From assembly GCF_000967495.1 (NCBI RefSeq), contig NZ_JXXU01000056.1, positions 1 through 64,000 of the forward strand: a stretch of 64,000 bases of DNA, written 5' to 3'. Source of the DNA: Vibrio neptunius. Lineage in GTDB: Bacteria > Pseudomonadota > Gammaproteobacteria > Enterobacterales > Vibrionaceae. The notes beneath the pieces were generated by a model. The model saw only the letters and a list, made by a program, of their open reading frames with translations, had not been told where the DNA came from and ran no database searches. This document shows positions 8,963 to 17,679 of the stretch, piece by piece (position 1 is the stretch's first letter; every line of letters starts with the position of its first letter). A program made the position numbers and the translations under genes.

Positions 8963-10852
8963 ATGGAAGCAGAATTACTGGAAATTAAGAATTTTCTCTC
9001 TCAACACCCTCCCTTTGATGAGCTCGAAGACGACGTGCTCAACTTAGTCACCAAGCATGTTGAAATTTCTTATTTTCGTGAGGATACACCCGTCATCCAC
9101 TTTGGCGATGAGATCCATGATTTGTACATGGTTCGCAGTGGGGTTGTTGAAGTTTATCGACGTAAAGGTGAACTTTATAACCGCCTCGATGAAGGTGCTC
9201 TGTTTGGTCAAATGGGCCTACTCACCAATAATAAAGTGCGCTTTCCAGCCAAAGCGACCAAAGATACGTTGGTGTACTGCATTCCCGAAGCCATTTTCCA
9301 AGAGCTCTACGACAATCACGAAACCTTTGCCGATTTTGTTGAAGTCGAAGATACCGCCCGACTTCGTCAAGCGGTTTCAAGTACCAATGAACAAAACGAC
9401 CTAACAACGTCTAAAGTGCGCACGCTTCTCACCGGAGATGCGCCCTTTTTGGAAAAAACAGAAACCATCCAGAATGCTGCGATCAAAATGGCTGAAGAGA
9501 ATGTCTCTTCACTGTTGATCATCGACCCCGACATCCTCGAAGACAACGAGGAAGATAATTCCCCACTGGTGGGCATCATCACCGACCGGGATCTATGTAC
9601 CCGTGTATTGGCTGAAGGTCTCGATGCGAACGATGAAGTGGCTAGCGTGATGACAACCGAAGTCATTTCCCTTGATCACAATGCGTACGTGTATGAAGCA
9701 ATGCTGACCATGTTGCGCTACAACGTGCATCATCTTCCTGTTTTAAAAGATAAAAAGCCGATTGGTATTATTGAAGCGACAGACATTGTCCGCTACGAAT
9801 CGCAAAACTCTCTACTCTTGGTCAGCAGCATCTTCCAACAACAGTCGATAGAAGAGCTCGCGGCTTTATCTGAACAGGTAAAAGATAGCTTTGTGAGATT
9901 GGTCAACGAAGATGCGAACTCTCATATGGTCGGCAGTGCCATGTCGGTGATTGGTAAAAGCTTCAAACAGCGAATTATTGAGCTGGCGGAAGAAGAGTTA
10001 GGCGAACCGCCGATTCCCTATTGCTTTCTGGCTTTAGGATCTATGGGCCGAGACGAGCAGATTCTCGTCACCGATCAAGACAACGCCATCATCCTTGATA
10101 ATTCGTATGTCAAGGAACAACACGATGCGTATTTCTCTGCTCTGGCCAAGAAAATCTGTGATGGATTAAATGAGTGCGGTTACACCTATTGTACCGGTGA
10201 CATTATGGCGACTAATCCGGAGTGGCGCATGACCCGTACCGAGTGGGAAGAGTGCTTTGCCGACTGGATTGACGACCCGAACCCGAAAGCACTATTGAAT
10301 GCCTCTATTTTCTTTGACTTAGTCGGTGTTTATGGTCGCCTGAAATGGGCCGAACAGCTCAACGGTTTTATTGTTAGGCGCTCTCGAAAAAACAACCGCT
10401 TCCTAGCCTGCCTAGCGCGCAATGCGATGAACCGAACGCCGCCGCTCGGTTTCTTCAAAGATTTTGTGATGGAGAAAGACGGCCAGCATAAAAACTCCAT
10501 CAACCTCAAGCGCCGTGGTACTGCTCCATTGGCTGACTTAATTCGTGTCCACGCGCTAGCGGTTGGGTCCCGCTCGACCAACTCCTTTGAACGCCTAGAT
10601 GATATTCATGAAGCTGGCATTTTACCCAAAGGAAAGGCGCGCGATCTTCGCGATGCATTAGAGTTTATTTCTATGGTACGAATTCGTCACCAAGCGCTGG
10701 ATGTAGAGAATGAAATCGAACCAGACAACAATATTGAACCAGAAAATCTATCTGATTTTGAACGCCGCAATCTAAAAGATGCGTTCCAGATCCTCAGTAA
10801 TGCACAGAATTTTCTCAAGTTCCGCTACCAAGCCAGCAATAATTTTAAGTAG
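8963..10852 (+). CDS. cNMP-binding, CBS and DUF294 nucleotidyltransferase-like protein
   Basis: About 629 residues with a cyclic-nucleotide-binding-like domain (about 10-130), two CBS domains (about 155-280), then the DUF294 putative nucleotidyltransferase domain with GSMGRDE at 359-365 and the metal-binding DxD around 371-373, and the DUF294 C-terminal domain. The layout resembles the GlnD/GlnB-uridylyltransferase superfamily and suggests a nucleotide-regulated transferase; substrate unknown. The frame opens at a TTG at 8930; the ATG at 8963 is preferred although neither has a clear ribosome binding site. The DnaQ-like exonuclease gene follows after seven bases, a pairing commonly seen in gamma-proteobacteria and implying co-transcription. 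Confidence 0.85.
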   Translation: MEAELLEIKNFLSQHPPFDELEDDVLNLVTKHVEISYFREDTPVIHFGDEIHDLYMVRSGVVEVYRRKGELYNRLDEGALFGQMGLLTNNKVRFPAKATKDTLVYCIPEAIFQELYDNHETFADFVEVEDTARLRQAVSSTNEQNDLTTSKVRTLLTGDAPFLEKTETIQNAAIKMAEENVSSLLIIDPDILEDNEEDNSPLVGIITDRDLCTRVLAEGLDANDEVASVMTTEVISLDHNAYVYEAMLTMLRYNVHHLPVLKDKKPIGIIEATDIVRYESQNSLLLVSSIFQQQSIEELAALSEQVKDSFVRLVNEDANSHMVGSAMSVIGKSFKQRIIELAEEELGEPPIPYCFLALGSMGRDEQILVTDQDNAIILDNSYVKEQHDAYFSALAKKICDGLNECGYTYCTGDIMATNPEWRMTRTEWEECFADWIDDPNPKALLNASIFFDLVGVYGRLKWAEQLNGFIVRRSRKNNRFLACLARNAMNRTPPLGFFKDFVMEKDGQHKNSINLKRRGTAPLADLIRVHALAVGSRSTNSFERLDDIHEAGILPKGKARDLRDALEFISMVRIRHQALDVENEIEPDNNIEPENLSDFERRNLKDAFQILSNAQNFLKFRYQASNNFK

Positions 10853-10859
10853 GTGAACC

Positions 10860-11579
10860 ATGATTAAAAATATGATGCGTAAGCCGACGATAGACTGGGA
10901 AAAAAAGTTTGAGGCAAAACAGAAAACGAGCCGAAATGATTCACTCCAGCGTTACTATCATAGTGGCCTCCCTACTGCGGATACTCACTTGGAAGACGTG
11001 ACGTTTCTGGCGATGGATTTTGAAACCACGGGCCTAGATTCCAGCCAGGACGACATCATCACCATTGGAACCGTGCCGTTTAACCTCAACAGAATCTTTA
11101 TCAATCAAGCGCATCATTGGACAGTGCGCCCGCGTCAGCAACTGGCCGAAGAATCGGTCATCATTCATGGCATTACCCATAGTGATATACTCGATGCGCC
11201 GGACTTGTCTGAAGTTTATGAGCAGGTTTTACAACAGATGGCGGGCAAGATCATGGTGGTGCATTATCAAAGAATTGAGCGTGAGTTTTTTGATCAAGCA
11301 CTCAAGGACCGGATTAATGAAGGGATTGAGTTTCCGGTCGTGGATACCATGCATCTTGAGACCCTGCACCAACAACGTCTGCACGGTGGCATACTGAATA
11401 AAGTGTTGGGCAAGAAACCAGACTCCGTCAGACTAGGGGCTAGCCGAACGCGATATGGCCTTCCTCCTTACACGCCACATCATGCCTTAACGGATGCGGT
11501 GGCAACCGCTGAGTTGCTACAGGCGCAAATAGCCTATCATTATCAGCGCTCAACGACACTGGGTCAGATTTGGCTCTGA
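10860..11579 (+). CDS. DnaQ-like 3'-5' exonuclease
   Basis: A 239-residue DEDDh-family exonuclease related to the epsilon subunit of DNA polymerase III. The first metal-binding motif DFETTGLD supplies Asp53 and Glu55, and the third motif HHALTD supplies His208 and Asp212. It begins seven bases after the DUF294 gene with a GGTGAA ribosome binding site inside that gap, so the two are probably one operon. The substrate is unknown; it is not the replicative epsilon subunit, because it lacks the clamp-binding context and carries an extra 45-residue N-terminus. Confidence 0.85.
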   Translation: MIKNMMRKPTIDWEKKFEAKQKTSRNDSLQRYYHSGLPTADTHLEDVTFLAMDFETTGLDSSQDDIITIGTVPFNLNRIFINQAHHWTVRPRQQLAEESVIIHGITHSDILDAPDLSEVYEQVLQQMAGKIMVVHYQRIEREFFDQALKDRINEGIEFPVVDTMHLETLHQQRLHGGILNKVLGKKPDSVRLGASRTRYGLPPYTPHHALTDAVATAELLQAQIAYHYQRSTTLGQIWL

Positions 11580-11606
11580 TACCCAGCGAGTCGCGCAGTC
11601 AGAAAT

Positions 11607-11637
11607 AAAAAAGGGACGAAAATTCGTCCCTTTTTCT
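11607..11637. terminator. bidirectional rho-independent terminator
   Basis: A stem of AAAAAGGGACGAA against TTCGTCCCTTTTT with a two-base loop, A run on one side and T run on the other. It serves the exonuclease gene and the convergent BCCT gene. Confidence 0.85.
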
Positions 11638-11652
11638 ATTCAACTACGTCGA

Positions 11653-13230
11653 CTAGCGATCGTATTTTTCAGTACGCATGCCCATGAGCAAGCTGACACA
11701 CATCATCAGCAATACAAAGGTGAACGGCAAGGCAGTAGAAATTGCGCCGGCTTGCAGTGCCTGAACGGCTTCTGTACCACCTACCCAAAGTAGTGCTACC
11801 GCAATCGCCCCTTCCATAAATGCCCAGAACACACGCTGAAGAACGGGTGCATCGACTTTACCACCAGCGGTAATGCTATCAATCACCAATGAGCCTGAGT
11901 CAGACGAGGTGATAAAGAACACCAACACCAGAATCACTGCAATAATCGACAATACCGTCCCGAACGGCAGTACATCAAACATCTGGAACATGGCCAGAGA
12001 AACATCCGTTAGACCATTTGCACCGAGCTCACCGATGTTGTTCACCACTTGGTCAATCGCTAGACCACCGAATACAGACATCCAAAGAAGTGTTACCGCG
12101 GTAGGCACCAATAGAACCGCTGTCATAAATTCACGTACCGTGCGGCCTTTAGACACACGCGCAATGAACATACCAACGAATGGCGACCATGAAATCCACC
12201 ATGCCCAGTAGAATACTGTCCAGCCTTGGAACCAGGCTTCGTCTTGACGGCCATGAGGGTTACTTAGCGGAATGATATTCTCAACATAGGCCATCAGCGT
12301 GGTGCCAATGTTGCCAAACGCCACCGCATAACCAATCAGAGCAACCAGAATCAGTAACAAGAAGGCGACGATCATGTTGATGTTACTGATCACCTTTACG
12401 CCGCCATCAATACCACGCACAACGGAGACCACTGCGAGTAAAGTCACAACCGTAATCACGACGATCTGTAACCCCATCCCTGCATCTAAACCGAATACAT
12501 GGTGGATACCGCTCGCCGCTTGTTGCGCACCTAAACCAAGGGATGTAGCAAGACCAAACAGCGTCGCCAATACCGCTAAAATATCAACGATGTGGCCAGC
12601 CCAGCCCCATGCACGATCACCAAGAATAGGGTAAAAAATAGAGCGAATGGAAAGCGGTAAGCCTTTGTTATAAGCAAAGAACGCCAAAGACAGAGCAACA
12701 ACACCGTAAATAGCCCAAGGGTGAAGACCCCAATGGTACATGGTTGCGCCCATTGCCAGTTTTGCCGCTTCAGGGGTATTGGCTTCAACCCCTAACGGTG
12801 TTTCGAACCAACCCGTATAGTAAGCAACTGGCTCGGCCACACTCCAGAACATCAGGCCGATACCCATACCCGCAGCGAAAAGCATCGATAGCCACGAGAT
12901 AAATGAATAATCCGCTGTCGCATCTTGACCACCAAGGCGGATTTTACCCAATGGGCTTACGATTAACGCAAGGCAGAACACGACAAAAATGTTGCCTGAC
13001 CAAATAAATAGCCAGTCAAAGCTGCCGATAATTTGAAACTTCAACCCATCGAGCAAGGATTTTGCTGACTGTGCATCCATCACCAACACAGCAAACAGGA
13101 ACAATCCGATGAATCCGGCACTCACGCCAAACACGGGGTTATGAACATCAAACCCCCACTTTTGTACATTATCTTGGCCGATGGTGTAATCGGTACTGTC
13201 GATACTGTACTTGTCTATACCTTTCGTCAT
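11653..13230 (-). CDS. BCCT-family compatible-solute transporter (OpuD/BccT3 type)
   Basis: A 525-residue inner-membrane carrier with about 12 membrane segments. Family marks are the glycine-rich GMGIGLMFWSVAEP segment in the third helix region and the tryptophan-rich YWAWWISWSPF segment followed by the RVSKGRT loop. BCCT carriers bring in betaine, choline or related solutes, usually driven by sodium, and support osmotic adaptation. The ATG at 13230 has an AGGA ribosome binding site. It is divergent from a CosR-type regulator, the same arrangement as opuD/cosR in V. cholerae and bccT3/cosR in V. parahaemolyticus, which supports the osmolyte assignment. The exact substrate is not readable. Confidence 0.9.
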   Translation of the reverse strand: MTKGIDKYSIDSTDYTIGQDNVQKWGFDVHNPVFGVSAGFIGLFLFAVLVMDAQSAKSLLDGLKFQIIGSFDWLFIWSGNIFVVFCLALIVSPLGKIRLGGQDATADYSFISWLSMLFAAGMGIGLMFWSVAEPVAYYTGWFETPLGVEANTPEAAKLAMGATMYHWGLHPWAIYGVVALSLAFFAYNKGLPLSIRSIFYPILGDRAWGWAGHIVDILAVLATLFGLATSLGLGAQQAASGIHHVFGLDAGMGLQIVVITVVTLLAVVSVVRGIDGGVKVISNINMIVAFLLLILVALIGYAVAFGNIGTTLMAYVENIIPLSNPHGRQDEAWFQGWTVFYWAWWISWSPFVGMFIARVSKGRTVREFMTAVLLVPTAVTLLWMSVFGGLAIDQVVNNIGELGANGLTDVSLAMFQMFDVLPFGTVLSIIAVILVLVFFITSSDSGSLVIDSITAGGKVDAPVLQRVFWAFMEGAIAVALLWVGGTEAVQALQAGAISTALPFTFVLLMMCVSLLMGMRTEKYDR

Positions 13231-13642
13231 CTTTCCTCTCTTAATGATTATTCTTCCCTGATCAAGCCTTCAGATAGAAAAATCATTAGTGATAGAAACA
13301 ATTTAATCTATATCAAGACTTGATCGACTCAACACCATTGTACGCCCAGATACAGATCATTCCAGTAAATCACTATTATTTGTCCATTTTTTAGGCATAG
13401 ACCTGTTCAAAAGCCTATTATTCACACAATAATCAACAATCCTTCCCTCCTATTCATTTTGACTTCTAAACATTTGACAACATCACATTTACACCAAAAA
13501 ATTTCTTTCAAAATCTCATAACTATTCTTTCCCTCACTATTATGAGAAATAAGTATGATATTTATGGGTTTTCAGGCTTCATTTTGCGGGAATTTTCATG
13601 TATTTTCTCGCCTCCAAACGCTTCGCTCACTAAGGATTAACA
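13231..13642. promoter_or_regulatory. divergent control region of BCCT carrier and cosR
   Basis: 412 AT-rich bases without a gene. A perfect palindrome ATCAAG-A-CTTGAT lies at 13312-13324, with a second ATCAAG half-site at 13261-13266. Position between a MarR-type regulator and its likely target makes them candidate CosR operators; this is inference. Confidence 0.5.
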
Positions 13643-14119
13643 TTGGAAAAGCACGAAGAAGTTCTTATCTCTATTCGACAGATTATCCGCGCCATCGATC
13701 TGCACTCGAAAAGGCTAAGTAAAGAGTCTGGCTTAACAGGCCCACAACTGATTCTCATGCGCTCGATACGTGAGCTCGGTGAAGTGACGATTCGTGAGCT
13801 TTCTAACCACACCAACATGAGTCAGGCAACCGCAACCACTATCCTTGATCGTTTGGAGCGCCAGGAGTTAGTCAAGCGTGTTCGCAGTGTTCAAGATAAG
13901 CGTAAAGTGCATGCACACCTCACCGATAAGGGCATCGCTGTACTCGAACAGGCCCCAATGCCTTTGCAGCAGAACTTCATCAATAAGTTTCAACGCCTGG
14001 AAGAATGGGAACAGTCACTGCTTCTCTCTTCGGTACAACGTATTTCCTCGATGATGAATGCGGAAGACATTGATGTTGCACCTGTACTTGAGCTTGGAAG
14101 CATTACTAAACCAGAATAA
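13643..14119 (+). CDS. cosR: CosR-like MarR-family osmolyte regulator
   Basis: A 158-residue MarR-family protein with a winged helix-turn-helix over about residues 30-100 (segment TIRELSNHTNMSQATATTIL is the recognition region). The N-terminus EKHEEVLISIRQIIRAIDLH matches what I know of Vibrio CosR, a repressor of ectoine synthesis and compatible-solute uptake genes at low salinity. Translation starts at TTG 13643 behind TAAGGA at a good spacing. It is divergent from a BCCT carrier gene, which is the typical CosR neighbourhood. Its genome-wide targets cannot be seen here. Confidence 0.85.
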   Translation: MEKHEEVLISIRQIIRAIDLHSKRLSKESGLTGPQLILMRSIRELGEVTIRELSNHTNMSQATATTILDRLERQELVKRVRSVQDKRKVHAHLTDKGIAVLEQAPMPLQQNFINKFQRLEEWEQSLLLSSVQRISSMMNAEDIDVAPVLELGSITKPE

Positions 14120-14193
14120 CCACCCTAAGCTGGATTGATTTAGCAACACTTTGAGCCTATTTTTTATATTGCAGAAAAGGTCAAAGGTGTTGC

Positions 14194-15243
14194 ATGGTGA
14201 AAAAAAGGACGCTTCAAAGCCGACATGGGGACACGATCCTCGATTTCAGACAGCAGCAGCAGGTTCTGAAATTTATCGCCTTGATCACTTTAGTTTTCTT
14301 CGTCCCACTCGGCATTAAGAACCTTCTTATTGGCGAGGTTCTACTCGGTGCTGTGCTTTTGGCGTTTGAGATCACCTTGCTTCTCGAGATCGCTGCCATC
14401 ATTTACAACAAGGCCGGTCTGTTCGGCCATCTTATCCCTCTGGCTCTTCTGGTAACTTCAACCATTATGGCGGTCAACATTTTTGGCACCTTGGCCACCT
14501 ATTGGGTGTTCCCCATCATCATTAGCATTGTGTTTCTCTTGCCTGCTCGCATTGCCATGATTGCGAATATTGTGGTGTGCCTAGGTTCCACTATCGCCGT
14601 ATTGCCTCATCAGGAATTGTCCGAAACCTCTCGCTATGCGTTCTCGCTTCTCGCGACAGCAGTCATTGTCCATGTGGTTGTCAAAGCGGTCAGACAGCTA
14701 CAAAAAGAGCTTCGCTACTTGTCGGTAAGAGATCCTATGACGGGCGCTTACAACCGACACCAACTGCAGAGCTCACTTGAGAACATTCACCAGCTCTATA
14801 ACACCTCGTCAATCGCCCTGATTGATATCGACAAATTTAAAGCGACTAATGATCTCTATGGGCACGATGTGGGTGACCAAGTCATCACTGAGGTAGTCGG
14901 CATTATTGACAGCCAGACCGAGCACTCTACCCTATTGTTTCGTTTGGGAGGCGATGAATTCCTTTTGTTGTTCCCTCAAGCCGATCAATATGCTGTTGAG
15001 TCTTCAATGCAAGCAATCAACCGCGCCGTCAAAGAACACGCTTATCCGCAACATGCCAAAGTGACCCTCAGTGTTGGTGTGGCTGAGTCCAAACCGTTGG
15101 AAACGATCGAAGACTGGGTCAAACGCGCCGACATTGCGCTGTACCAATCAAAAAGTCTCGGGCGCGATCGGGTTTCACTGTATTCCCAGCCAGACCTTGT
15201 CGACAATCAGAGTCAGAGTCGCTATCAGCGCGCCATACGCTGA
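14194..15243 (+). CDS. membrane diguanylate cyclase (GGDEF)
   Basis: A 349-residue inner-membrane protein. Five to six hydrophobic segments fill residues about 25-165, then a single GGDEF domain follows, with RDPMTGAYNRHQL at about 179-191, the metal-site DIDKFK at 211-216 and the GGDEF signature at 252-256, so it should make cyclic di-GMP. No canonical RxxD inhibitory site precedes the signature. The membrane region may be a sensor but is not a family I can name. It follows cosR by 74 bases in the same direction and may be partly co-transcribed. Confidence 0.88.
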   Translation: MVKKRTLQSRHGDTILDFRQQQQVLKFIALITLVFFVPLGIKNLLIGEVLLGAVLLAFEITLLLEIAAIIYNKAGLFGHLIPLALLVTSTIMAVNIFGTLATYWVFPIIISIVFLLPARIAMIANIVVCLGSTIAVLPHQELSETSRYAFSLLATAVIVHVVVKAVRQLQKELRYLSVRDPMTGAYNRHQLQSSLENIHQLYNTSSIALIDIDKFKATNDLYGHDVGDQVITEVVGIIDSQTEHSTLLFRLGGDEFLLLFPQADQYAVESSMQAINRAVKEHAYPQHAKVTLSVGVAESKPLETIEDWVKRADIALYQSKSLGRDRVSLYSQPDLVDNQSQSRYQRAIR

Positions 15244-15244
15244 A

Positions 15245-15700
15245 TTAGTTGAAGATAGGGAGTTGTCTGGATTCTTTGACCTGTCGAATTGCTAAATGCG
15301 TATGGATGTCCTTAACATTCTCTAAGCGCTGAATGCTACGTGTGAACGCTTCATACCCAGCCAGATCATGGCTGACAACTTCTAGAAGATAATCATAAGC
15401 CCCAGACACAACGTGGCAACTCACCACTTCTTCCATTTCCTGAACGGCTTGCTCAAAATCATCAATAGAGGAGGCTTGATGGTTACTTAGACTGACCTCA
15501 ACAAACACCGTCATCCCGACCCCAACCTTATCTTTACTTAAACTTGCGCGATAACTGGCGATCACGCCCTCTTCTTCAAGTCGTTTAATTCTTCTAGCGC
15601 AAGGGGAAGGTGACAAACCGACTTTGTCGGCGATATCGGCGGTCGACTGACGGGCATCTTTTTGTAGCAACATCAAGATGTGTTGATCGATTCTATCCAT
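15245..15700 (-). CDS. Lrp/AsnC-family transcriptional regulator
   Basis: A 151-residue protein with an N-terminal helix-turn-helix (about residues 3-60, including DKVGLSPSPCARRIKRLEEEG) and a C-terminal RAM/AsnC ligand-binding domain (about 65-145, with GAYDYLLEV). Such proteins sense amino acids and form octamers. It is divergent from an EamA-type exporter gene, which is a common amino-acid export arrangement and a likely target. Start is ATG 15700. Confidence 0.9.
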   Translation of the reverse strand: MDRIDQHILMLLQKDARQSTADIADKVGLSPSPCARRIKRLEEEGVIASYRASLSKDKVGVGMTVFVEVSLSNHQASSIDDFEQAVQEMEEVVSCHVVSGAYDYLLEVVSHDLAGYEAFTRSIQRLENVKDIHTHLAIRQVKESRQLPIFN

Positions 15701-15843
15701 GGATTGAGCCTCTATATAGCAATTTTTATAAAATAATTAGCTTATTCAGCCAACATTTCCATTTTCATTGGTTAACTTTGCCATATTTGGTCTCCAGAAA
15801 CGACTCATAATTACTGACACTCAATGAATAGACGAATAACGTT

Positions 15844-16767
15844 ATGATCTCAGGTTACTTGGCAATGGCTGCCACACTGCTTCTTTGGTCTGGCTTTTTT
15901 CTTTCACTCCGTGGTGGTGCACATTCGGAACTGACTACCGCAGATATCGCCTTAGCACGATTTCTCATCCCTTGTATCGTGCTACTCCCTCTGGTGTTTA
16001 AGTCAAAGGAGCTCATTAAAAAAGTCCCTAAGCGTTACCTCATTGGTATGTTTGTCGGATGTGGTTTGCCCTACTTGCTGGTCGCAGGCACAGGTATGCG
16101 GCTTGCCCCTGTCTCAGACGGAAGTGCGCTGATCCCAGGGACGCTGCCCTTGTTCGTCTCTGGTATTGCAATACTGCTTTTCAAGCAACCTTTGAGTTCA
16201 CATCGCCTATTGGGATTAGCGCTCGTCATCAGTGGGATAGCGGTCTTTCTCTACCAAGGGTTTGGCCAGTCTGATAGTGACTTACTCAGTGGTTACATGC
16301 TGTTTTTATTGGGCAGTCTGATGTGGGCGACGTTCACCATTTGTGCGCGTGTTTCTAACCTTAACCCACTTGTTGCTGCGGGAATAATCTCATTACTTTC
16401 AACACTGGCACTGTTGGTGCTGATTATAACTGGCACACTCGACAGTCACTTACTCACTACCCGTGCCGCTGAATGGCCATGGAAAGAGCTCATGGGTCAC
16501 ATTACCCTACAAGGTGTAGGCGCTGGTCTTGTCGCCGCATTCACCTACTTACATGCGATATCAGTACTCGGCGCAGAGCGCACGGCAGCGTTCGGCGCAG
16601 CCACGCCTGCCATTGCGACTTTGCTGGCGATACCAGTATTTAACGAGCAGCCGACACAACTTGGATGGTTTGCTCTCGGGTTGGTTTGTATTGGAAGTTT
16701 GGTGGCCAGCAATATCTTTATGAGAAAAGATACCTCTTTGCTTTATCAGCCACCTAAATTTAAATGA
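15844..16767 (+). CDS. EamA/DMT-family exporter
   Basis: A 307-residue inner-membrane protein with about ten membrane segments arranged as two EamA repeats, the normal DMT-superfamily layout. The first repeat begins at once (LAMAATLLLWSGFFLSLRGG) and the second around residue 150 (LFLLGSLMWATFTICARVSN). Members export amino acids or other metabolites; substrate is not known here. The divergent Lrp-type regulator suggests an amino acid. Its 3' end overlaps a small convergent ORF by eight bases. Confidence 0.88.
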   Translation: MISGYLAMAATLLLWSGFFLSLRGGAHSELTTADIALARFLIPCIVLLPLVFKSKELIKKVPKRYLIGMFVGCGLPYLLVAGTGMRLAPVSDGSALIPGTLPLFVSGIAILLFKQPLSSHRLLGLALVISGIAVFLYQGFGQSDSDLLSGYMLFLLGSLMWATFTICARVSNLNPLVAAGIISLLSTLALLVLIITGTLDSHLLTTRAAEWPWKELMGHITLQGVGAGLVAAFTYLHAISVLGAERTAAFGAATPAIATLLAIPVFNEQPTQLGWFALGLVCIGSLVASNIFMRKDTSLLYQPPKFK

Positions 16768-17020
16768 GCCTAGGGATAAGCGTTAAGCTGGGAACAAGAA
16801 CACACAGAACGTAGATCTGTCGTGCAAGGGCTTTGTTCTCCATTTTGATCAGAAAAGGAGAAGCGATGAACATGGAAACTAGTACATGCAGTGCCATATT
16901 ACTCACAAATTGTTCCAGTATGAGTGTAAACAGCAACCAGACTCCAATTTGTAAGCGAGAAACTCGAATTTTAATGCCTAACCCGACGATGAAGAGTGAA
17001 GCTGCAAGTGAAGAAATCAT
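16760..17020 (-). CDS. small membrane protein of unknown function
   Basis: An ORF of about 86 residues from ATG 17020 (an in-frame TTG at 17026 is also possible). It is almost wholly hydrophobic, with two or three likely membrane helices separated by short basic loops (KIRVSRLQ, KMENKALARQ). The composition and positive-inside pattern look like a real membrane protein rather than a chance frame. I do not recognise a family. It is convergent with the EamA gene and its upstream region holds the possible Fur box shared with the next gene. Confidence 0.5.
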   Translation of the reverse strand: MISSLAASLFIVGLGIKIRVSRLQIGVWLLFTLILEQFVSNMALHVLVSMFIASPFLIKMENKALARQIYVLCVLVPSLTLIPRLI

Positions 17021-17063
17021 CAGCAAGACTACTTTTTAATATTAATTATGATTTTTAATAAAC

Positions 17064-17082
17064 AATAATAGGAATCATTATC
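17064..17082. promoter_or_regulatory. possible Fur box
   Basis: AATAATAGGAATCATTATC matches the 19-base Fur consensus GATAATGATAATCATTATC at 15 of 19 positions. It lies 70 bases before the cysteine-rich DUF1289 gene and 44 bases before the small divergent membrane protein, so either could be iron-controlled. Confidence 0.5.
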
Positions 17083-17151
17083 AAATACAACTGATTTTTT
17101 GTTGTTGTACCCAGAGTCCGGTATAGTCTGCAGCGAAATTTATTTGCGTGG

Positions 17152-17469
17152 ATGACCATTTTGAAAACGCCCTGTATCGCTGCATGCAAAAATAATGGTG
17201 GAATATGTAGCGGTTGCCATCGAACCATTGATGAAATCGTCAACTGGCGCCATCTTTCAGATGATGAAAGAGACACCATTATGGAGGCCCTTCAAGGAAG
17301 CGTCGCAAGCCATCGCTGCCCTTCTTGTGGTGAGCCAGCCCAGTGCGACATCAGCGCCGGCAAAGACACTTGTTGGTGTTTTTCCCTAGAAAAACGGGAT
17401 ATGTCTTGCGCTGTTTCCAGTGATGCTTGTCTGTGCCGAAAGTGTCTCAACCACTTGCCAATCGCATAA
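17152..17469 (+). CDS. DUF1289 and cysteine-rich CWC domain protein
   Basis: A 105-residue cytoplasmic protein with 14 cysteines. The first 50 residues are DUF1289-like (TPCIAACKNNGGICSGCHRTIDEI), the second half is CWC-like (CPSCGEPAQCDISAG, then CWCF and CLCRKCL). The clustered CxxC and CxC pairs suggest metal or Fe-S binding. No enzymatic role is known to me. A possible Fur box at 17064-17082 sits upstream, in keeping with iron regulation. Start ATG 17152 is chosen because the family motif begins shortly after it. Confidence 0.8.
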   Translation: MTILKTPCIAACKNNGGICSGCHRTIDEIVNWRHLSDDERDTIMEALQGSVASHRCPSCGEPAQCDISAGKDTCWCFSLEKRDMSCAVSSDACLCRKCLNHLPIA

Positions 17470-17679
17470 ACCATCACTCCAATGAATACTAGATTTGGAT
17501 TAGTTTTACTAATCCAAATCATAGAAATTAATCTTGTTCCAGATCACACTTTTTTATTGCACCCTTTCCTGCCAAGCACTAAGATTCTCCGCCTAAACTA
17601 GTCGTTCTCTTTATTTTATTAGGATTGCTTTAAGCAATACCTGTGGCTTTTTGCACTTTGAATTTAGGTATTTCAGGAA

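Noticed and set aside
17525..17560. CRP-like site upstream of emrD
   Set aside because: The half-sites are separated by five rather than six bases and the first is poor.
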